NCBI GenBank assembly: GCA_009782865.1
Contig: WRIF01000022.1
Location: forward strand, 1-11,261
Reading direction: 5' to 3'
Source of the DNA: Promicromonosporaceae bacterium
Lineage (GTDB): Bacteria; Actinomycetota; Actinomycetes; Actinomycetales; Cellulomonadaceae
Length of the DNA stretch: 11,261 nucleotides
Below, piece after piece: positions 8,301 through 11,261 of the stretch; position 1 is the first letter of the stretch, and the number at the start of each line of letters is the position of its first letter. The notes below the pieces were generated by a model that searched no databases, was not told the origin of the DNA, and saw only the letters and a program-made list of their open reading frames with translations. The position numbers and the translations under genes were made by a program.

Positions 8301-9023
8301 GCGCAGCACATCGAGCAGGCGGCGGTGGATGTTGGCCGACAGTTCGGCGAGGCGGCGCACGGCCAGCGGCTGGCCGAGGGAGGTGCGCAGGTCGTCACGC
8401 GCAGAGATCGACTCCTCCAGGACGGTGGCGTGCGCCGTCCACGCCTCTTCCTCCCTGACCCGGCGCCGGGCGATCTCGCCCATCTGCGGCCGGGCCAGCG
8501 CCACGATCAGGGCGAGCAGCACCGGGAAGGCGATCCAGCCCGGCCACCAGGTCAGGCCCGCCACGATCCACAGCGGCGGGATCGAGGCGCAGATGCGCAG
8601 CGCCGGCCAGACCGAGAAGCGGAACATGCGGCCGACGGCCTGCGTGTCGTCGTCCACCCGGTCCAAAATCTCCCCGGAGCTCTGCTCACCGAGCACCCGC
8701 ACCGGCTGGGCCAGGGCCGCAGACAACAGGTCCATGCGCAGGCGACCCTCGGCACGATTGACCACACCGTTCCAGATGACCCGGCCGACGTAGGCGCTGA
8801 AGGCGCCCGTCAGCACCGCCACGGCCAGCCACGCCATGTTGCGGGCCACCGGCTCGGCCGTCAGCCAGCCGGTGGTCAGGGACACCAGCGCGGTGAAGAC
8901 GGCGTGAATCGACAGGAACACCAGGGCCGTGACCGTGGCGGGGTTCGCCAGGCGGCGCCACGACAGCGTGCGCGACGGCGGCCGCAACTTGTCGACCGGC
9001 GGGGCGCTTTGAGGGGTGTCCAT
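5334..9023 (-). CDS. Single-chain ABC exporter (TMD-NBD-TMD-NBD) with one degenerate ATP site
   Basis: The 1229-residue product fuses two ABC-exporter halves. Half 1 has membrane segments between about residues 32 and 300 and an ATPase domain at about 335-570: Walker A GRTGSGKST (371-379), Q-loop Gln419, signature LSAGE (474-478), Walker B VVVLDE (494-499), H-loop His530. A polar, Gly/Ala/Asp-rich linker (about 572-677) joins half 2, with membrane segments at about 690-960 and an ATPase at about 1000-1225: GRVGSGKSS (1039-1047), LSGGQ (1138-1142), Walker B ending Asp-Asp (1158-1163), and no H-loop His. One composite site is therefore canonical and the other degenerate, as in heterodimeric exporters. 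The substrate cannot be read from sequence; drug, lipid or peptide export are all possible. I chose ATG 9023 over TTG 9032 because a CAGTAGCGTT element sits 7 nt before it and there is no RBS. Confidence 0.93.
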   Translation of the reverse strand: MDTPQSAPPVDKLRPPSRTLSWRRLANPATVTALVFLSIHAVFTALVSLTTGWLTAEPVARNMAWLAVAVLTGAFSAYVGRVIWNGVVNRAEGRLRMDLLSAALAQPVRVLGEQSSGEILDRVDDDTQAVGRMFRFSVWPALRICASIPPLWIVAGLTWWPGWIAFPVLLALIVALARPQMGEIARRRVREEEAWTAHATVLEESISARDDLRTSLGQPLAVRRLAELSANIHRRLLDVLRAEIKLLASTDLPLYTLLAVALVTGALLTAAGSMTVSALVTLFLVTTLLVGVMGELISNLPQIQEGVGALTRIKQLLDAEAEPTDGAAVPDQPLALEVRGLNFEFDDGQGSFALRDISLTVPAGQTVALVGRTGSGKSTLASMLSRAVEPPAGSLFVGGRDICDLNLESLRRAVGVVTQRTELIAATLRDNITLFENVKTGAVEAAITELGLTEWVAGLPDGLDTELGSNGTSLSAGEEQLVSFARLLVRDVQVVVLDEATARMDPLTEALVVAAADRLLRGRTGVLVAHRLTTIERADLVAVLDHGRLSQFGRRTDLAEQSGQYRDLLTAATGSVSAETVIDLPSSSVDGTTLPAAADEEAFGHETFHPDIAVMEASAGAEGPHLAGPHSTGADTGADAGAGVGSLTTLSSTRRKGTLPQRRGLHRGMGVMRSVARQFNIHKAWGLLGGLSFTASGIIGAFGPLAGYMWGRTVAGVEAGTSIAWPLTWLIVGLFASRLCVFYGIWVYPRWWIQLSLRTRLAVMRGQTDQRRLPATPPGEVVARAMDSDRFITYGDRWIDFMGGFLTVAVTSLLGGSLLAGAVLAAILLTSVLVAIAGRPVAGRSAKAAADARALFGRVLVSAVGASRTIKLSARTGQVHAFLSEVDGRRVKAQVFEHRVAQLLNGLPWLTCQAAFLGSWVAFYYGWWSLPVTLLVSTTAAGFDFIGFVAGQVVTAYPGTKSWKDATDAFVDGADLLALPDGVDLVRGVAPAPLPATELPAFESLSLDGVTVMHEDDGTIGVSDFHLRVERGELVLLLGRVGSGKSSLLAALAGLMPFTGEIRWNGEEVLEAETFLRPGRVAYVQQVPRLLSGSIAENITLAYPDRAVEGPVADAQLQVDIAESGGLEAAVGHKGVRLSGGQLQRLALARALATGSQVLIADDVSSALDAKTELGLWDALRSRGMTVIGSTSKAAALAKADRVVVMAGGEVVATGPWADLAASWGHLAG
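7099..7134 (-). repeat. Three 12-nt tandem units in the exporter linker
   Basis: Three units begin with GCCCCT on the + strand (7099, 7111, 7123) and encode degenerate GAD-type tetrapeptides (STGADTGADAGAG) in the linker between the two halves. It is likely a slippage-prone spacer of variable length. Confidence 0.6.
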
Positions 9024-9030
9024 GATCCGC

Positions 9031-9040
9031 AACGCTACTG
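9031..9040 (-). promoter_or_regulatory. Putative leaderless promoter of the ABC exporter gene
   Basis: CAGTAGCGTT contains the TANNNT hexamer TAGCGT, ending 8 nt before the ATG at 9023. A TTGACG at 9061-9066 lies 23 nt further up, too far for a normal -35. No Shine-Dalgarno is seen. Confidence 0.4.
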
Positions 9041-9095
9041 CCGCCCACCGTCAGCCGTCACGTCAATTTCCGCGGTGACGCCCAACCGCTCGCCG

Positions 9096-9112
9096 TTTCG
9101 CGCCCGGCGAAA
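9096..9112 (-). terminator. Hairpin terminator candidate after mdh
   Basis: TTTCGC-GCCCG-GCGAAA forms a perfect 6-bp stem 28 nt past the mdh stop, within the 117-nt gap before the exporter gene. There is no T-run. A direct repeat TCCTGGCGC (9113-9121 and 9126-9134) adjoins it. Confidence 0.35.
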
Positions 9113-9140
9113 TCCTGGCGCCGTCTCCTGGCGCTAAACG

Positions 9141-10130
9141 CTAGATCAGGCCGAGGGCCCGCACGGCGTCCCGCTCCTCGATCAACTCGGTGACCGACCT
9201 GTCGATGTAGGCCCGGGAGAGTTCGTCGATCTCCAGCCCCTCGACCACCGAAAGGCGCTCGCCGTCCGAGGTCACAGGGAAGGAGCAGACGAGGCCGGCG
9301 GGGACGCCGTAGTACTCCCGATCGGTCCAGATCGCCGCCGACATCCAGTCGCCCGGCTCGGTGCCGAAGTACCAGTCCCGGACGTGGTCGATGGTGGCGT
9401 CGGCTGCCGAGGCCTGCGAAGAGGTGCCGCGCACCTCCAACACCCGGGCGCCGCGCTCGGCGACGTCGGGGATGAACTCACCGCGGAACCAGCGACGGTC
9501 GGCCGCATACTCCGCGCCGGGGCGGCCGCCAATGGTGGCGTGCATCAGGTTGGGGTACTGCGCCGCCGAGTGGTTGCCCCAGATGGCCACCCGATGCACC
9601 TCAGAGACGGAGACACCCGCATGCTGAGCGATGCGCGTCACGGCCCGATTGTGATCCAGGCGGGTGAGCGCGCTCCACCGGTCACGCGGCACGTCGGGGG
9701 CGTTGATGGCGGCGATCAGCGCATTGGTGTTGCAGGGATTGCCGACGACGACGGCGCGCACGTCATCGGCGGCTACCTCGTTGATCGCCTGCCCCTGGGT
9801 GGCGAAGATGTGGCCATTGGCATTCAACAGGTCGGCGCGCTCCTGCCCCACCCGCCGCGGCCAAGCGCCCACCAGCAGCGCCAGGTCGCAGTCGCGGAAG
9901 CCGACCAGCGGGTCGTCGCTCACCTCGATGTCTGCCAGCAGCGGGAAGGCGCAGTCTTCGAGTTCCATCGCCACTCCCTCGGCCACGCGCACCGCCTGCG
10001 GCACCTCCAGCAGCCGCAGGCGCACAGGGGTGTCCTCCCCAAACATGGCGCCAGCCGCGGCGCGGAAAAGGAGGGAGTACCCGCACATGCCGGCGGCCCC
10101 CGTCACGGTCACGGTCATCGGCGGCTTCAT
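9141..10130 (-). CDS. mdh: Malate dehydrogenase (NAD-dependent, cytosolic type)
   Basis: This enzyme interconverts malate and oxaloacetate with NAD(H) in the TCA cycle. The 329-residue product matches the usual actinobacterial length. The dinucleotide motif GAAGMCG is at 11-17. LLEVPQA (40-46), with Glu42, suits NAD rather than [13 protein letters not shown] (90-98) supplies substrate-binding Arg92 and Arg98. [12 protein letters not shown] is at 127-138, and the catalytic Asp159 and Arg162 are in LDHNRA, with His187 in IWGNHS. Compared with the common GAAGQIGY and GMER forms I recall, it has Met-Cys in the first loop and Gln in the active-site loop. I chose ATG 10130 because a CAGTACCCTT element ends 6 nt before it. 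There is no RBS, and the longer open frame upstream shows no family homology. It is divergent from the aquaporin gene. Confidence 0.96.
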   Translation of the reverse strand: MKPPMTVTVTGAAGMCGYSLLFRAAAGAMFGEDTPVRLRLLEVPQAVRVAEGVAMELEDCAFPLLADIEVSDDPLVGFRDCDLALLVGAWPRRVGQERADLLNANGHIFATQGQAINEVAADDVRAVVVGNPCNTNALIAAINAPDVPRDRWSALTRLDHNRAVTRIAQHAGVSVSEVHRVAIWGNHSAAQYPNLMHATIGGRPGAEYAADRRWFRGEFIPDVAERGARVLEVRGTSSQASAADATIDHVRDWYFGTEPGDWMSAAIWTDREYYGVPAGLVCSFPVTSDGERLSVVEGLEIDELSRAYIDRSVTELIEERDAVRALGLI

Positions 10131-10136
10131 GGTGCT

Positions 10137-10146
10137 AAGGGTACTG
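10137..10146 (-). promoter_or_regulatory. Putative leaderless promoter of mdh
   Basis: CAGTACCCTT contains TACCCT (TANNNT), ending exactly 7 nt before the ATG at 10130. This is the spacing expected if transcription starts at the A of the start codon. No Shine-Dalgarno and no convincing -35 are seen. Confidence 0.5.
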
Positions 10147-10220
10147 ACCGCCGCGGCAACGAGGCGCTGTCTGTCGCAACCGCGCCGAAGTTCCACCATG
10201 TTCGGCCTTGGGGCGGGTAG

Positions 10221-10251
10221 GTTGCCTGATGACGCCATGTCAGGCTGCAAC
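10221..10251. repeat. Inverted repeat just upstream of the aquaporin RBS
   Basis: GTTGCCTGA (10221-10229) pairs with TCAGGC-TGC-AAC (10240-10251): a perfect GCCTGA/TCAGGC core plus three more pairs past a 3-nt bulge, with a 10-nt loop. It ends 1 nt before the RBS. It could be an operator or an mRNA hairpin affecting translation. Confidence 0.5.
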
Positions 10252-10252
10252 C

Positions 10253-10259
10253 AAAGGAG
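10253..10259 (+). promoter_or_regulatory. Ribosome binding site of the aquaporin gene
   Basis: AAAGGAG is a strong Shine-Dalgarno match, 4 nt before the ATG at 10264. It differs from the apparently leaderless neighbours and fixes the start. A possible -10 (TAGGTT, 10218-10223) lies upstream without a clear -35. Confidence 0.65.
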
Positions 10260-10263
10260 CACA

Positions 10264-11261
10264 ATGTCTGCGAGTAACCTCCCATACCTGGCCGAATCTA
10301 GTGTGGTCATCGACGTCAGCGAGGAGCCCCTCGACACCCCGGGCGCCCGCTACGGACTGCTGGCGCGCCTCGGCGCCGAGACCGTCGGCTCATTCATGCT
10401 GGTCTTCGGCATCCTGGGGGTGCTCGCGTTCAACGCGGTCAACAACTTCCAGGCCCTCACGGTGGCCCTGACCGCCGGGCTGCTGCTGATGGCCGCCTTC
10501 TCGGCGTTTGCCCACGTCTCCGGCGGCCACTTCAACCCGGCAATCAGCCTGGGGGCGGCCATCACCGGCCGCCTGGCCTGGCGGGATCTGCTGCCGTACT
10601 GGCTGGTGCAGGTGGTCGGCGCCGTCGTCGCCGCCGTGGTCGTCTGGGCCGTCGTACCCGAAACCTGGCCCCCCATGGTGCAGTTGGCCGACCGTTCCGA
10701 CCTGTTCGCCAATGCCGCCAACGGCTGGGCCGACCTGTCCCCGCTGGCCAACATGACCGGCGGCGCAACCGAGACCGCCTTTGTCGGCGCGCTGCTGATC
10801 GAGGTCATCGCCGCCGCCCTGCTGATGATGGTGTTCATCTCGGTGGCCGGGCGCGCCCGGCGCGCCGGCTCCCTGGCCGCCATCTACGGCTTCACCTTCA
10901 CCGGCCTGTACCTCCTGACCTGGGCCCTGACCAACGCCGGCCTCAACCCGGTCCGCTCGCTGGCGCCGCTGCTGTTCGCCGGCTCCGGGGAACACTGGGG
11001 CCAGCTGTGGCTGTTCGTCCTGGCCCCCCTGGCGGGCGCCGCCCTGGCCGGCCTGTCGTATGTCGCCTTCGGCCCGGCCCCCGCCATCGTCGAAGAGGTC
11101 GAGTTCATCGACGGCGACGACGACGCCGTCTGGGTGCTTGACGATGACGCCGAGGTGGACCTAGACCCGGCCGCCGACGAGGACGCCACCGACCTCGAAG
11201 AAGACGTCCCTGAGGGTGATGACGCCGAGGAAGACGACGCTGAAGAGGACTCCGAAGCCGA
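10264..11261 (+). CDS. Aquaporin/MIP-family channel with acidic C-terminal tail (3' end outside window)
   Basis: At least 332 residues are visible and the frame runs off the window. After an acidic N-terminal extension of about 34 residues come six membrane helices (about 35-270). The first pore box [14 protein letters not shown] keeps NPA (91-93). The second, [13 protein letters not shown], has NPV (228-230) but keeps the selectivity Arg231. Aligned by eye to E. coli AqpZ as I recall it, the other filter positions become Ala71, about Tyr216 and Ala225 in place of Phe43, His174 and Thr183. The pore may therefore be less water-specific and could pass glycerol or other small solutes. From about residue 276 the tail is dominated by Asp and Glu and presumably cytoplasmic. 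Family membership is secure; the substrate is not. The gene is transcribed away from mdh. Confidence 0.92.
   Translation, partial: MSASNLPYLAESSVVIDVSEEPLDTPGARYGLLARLGAETVGSFMLVFGILGVLAFNAVNNFQALTVALTAGLLLMAAFSAFAHVSGGHFNPAISLGAAITGRLAWRDLLPYWLVQVVGAVVAAVVVWAVVPETWPPMVQLADRSDLFANAANGWADLSPLANMTGGATETAFVGALLIEVIAAALLMMVFISVAGRARRAGSLAAIYGFTFTGLYLLTWALTNAGLNPVRSLAPLLFAGSGEHWGQLWLFVLAPLAGAALAGLSYVAFGPAPAIVEEVEFIDGDDDAVWVLDDDAEVDLDPAADEDATDLEEDVPEGDDAEEDDAEEDSEA

Noticed and set aside
9384..10220. 278-codon + strand frame opposite mdh
   Set aside because: It is an antisense shadow of mdh; it has no domain features.
9141..10337. 398-residue version of malate dehydrogenase
   Set aside because: The extra N-terminal residues precede the GAAG dinucleotide motif without homology and cover the divergent promoter region.
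1..11261. CRISPR arrays, tRNA or rRNA genes, insertion sequences
   Set aside because: No regularly spaced repeats, tRNA arm motifs, rRNA-like segments, transposase or integrase coding were seen on either strand.

Overview
The window looks like a chromosomal stretch from a high-GC actinobacterium (Actinomycetota; I cannot name the genus). The grounds are the GC-rich right-hand two thirds, an actinobacterial-type 329-residue malate dehydrogenase, and several genes that appear to be leaderless (a -10-like hexamer 7-8 nt before the ATG and no Shine-Dalgarno).

Left third (1-3366, + strand) is an accessory operon of three tightly packed genes: an unrecognised ~176-residue protein (possibly partial at the window edge), an XRE helix-turn-helix/ImmA-IrrE zinc-peptidase protein that overlaps it by GTGA, and a 556-residue protein that I recognise as the sporadically distributed TIGR04141/DUF6119 family. 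This last gene is visibly poorer in GC (about half, by spot counts) and uses TTA, ATA and AGA codons, so it looks imported. The layout resembles regulator-peptidase-effector cassettes of mobile islands. It is the best candidate here for an undescribed system, possibly defence or stress related, but nothing in the sequence proves a function.

Middle (3527-5229, - strand): a radC gene broken by one in-frame amber codon but otherwise intact, with a 30-nt near-perfect palindrome over its start, followed upstream by purU (formyltetrahydrofolate deformylase). The 160-nt gap between the cassette and radC is the likely island edge.

Right two thirds (5334-10130, - strand): a single-chain ABC exporter of 1229 residues (membrane-ATPase-membrane-ATPase) whose two ATP sites are asymmetric, one canonical and one degenerate, and malate dehydrogenase. 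purU, the exporter and mdh each carry the same CAGTANNNTT element 6-7 nt before the ATG, so each is probably transcribed from its own leaderless promoter. Terminator-like hairpins lie after the exporter and mdh.

Right edge (10264-11261, + strand): an aquaporin-family channel divergent from mdh, with an altered second NPA box (NPV), an atypical predicted selectivity filter, and a strongly acidic C-terminal tail that runs off the window.
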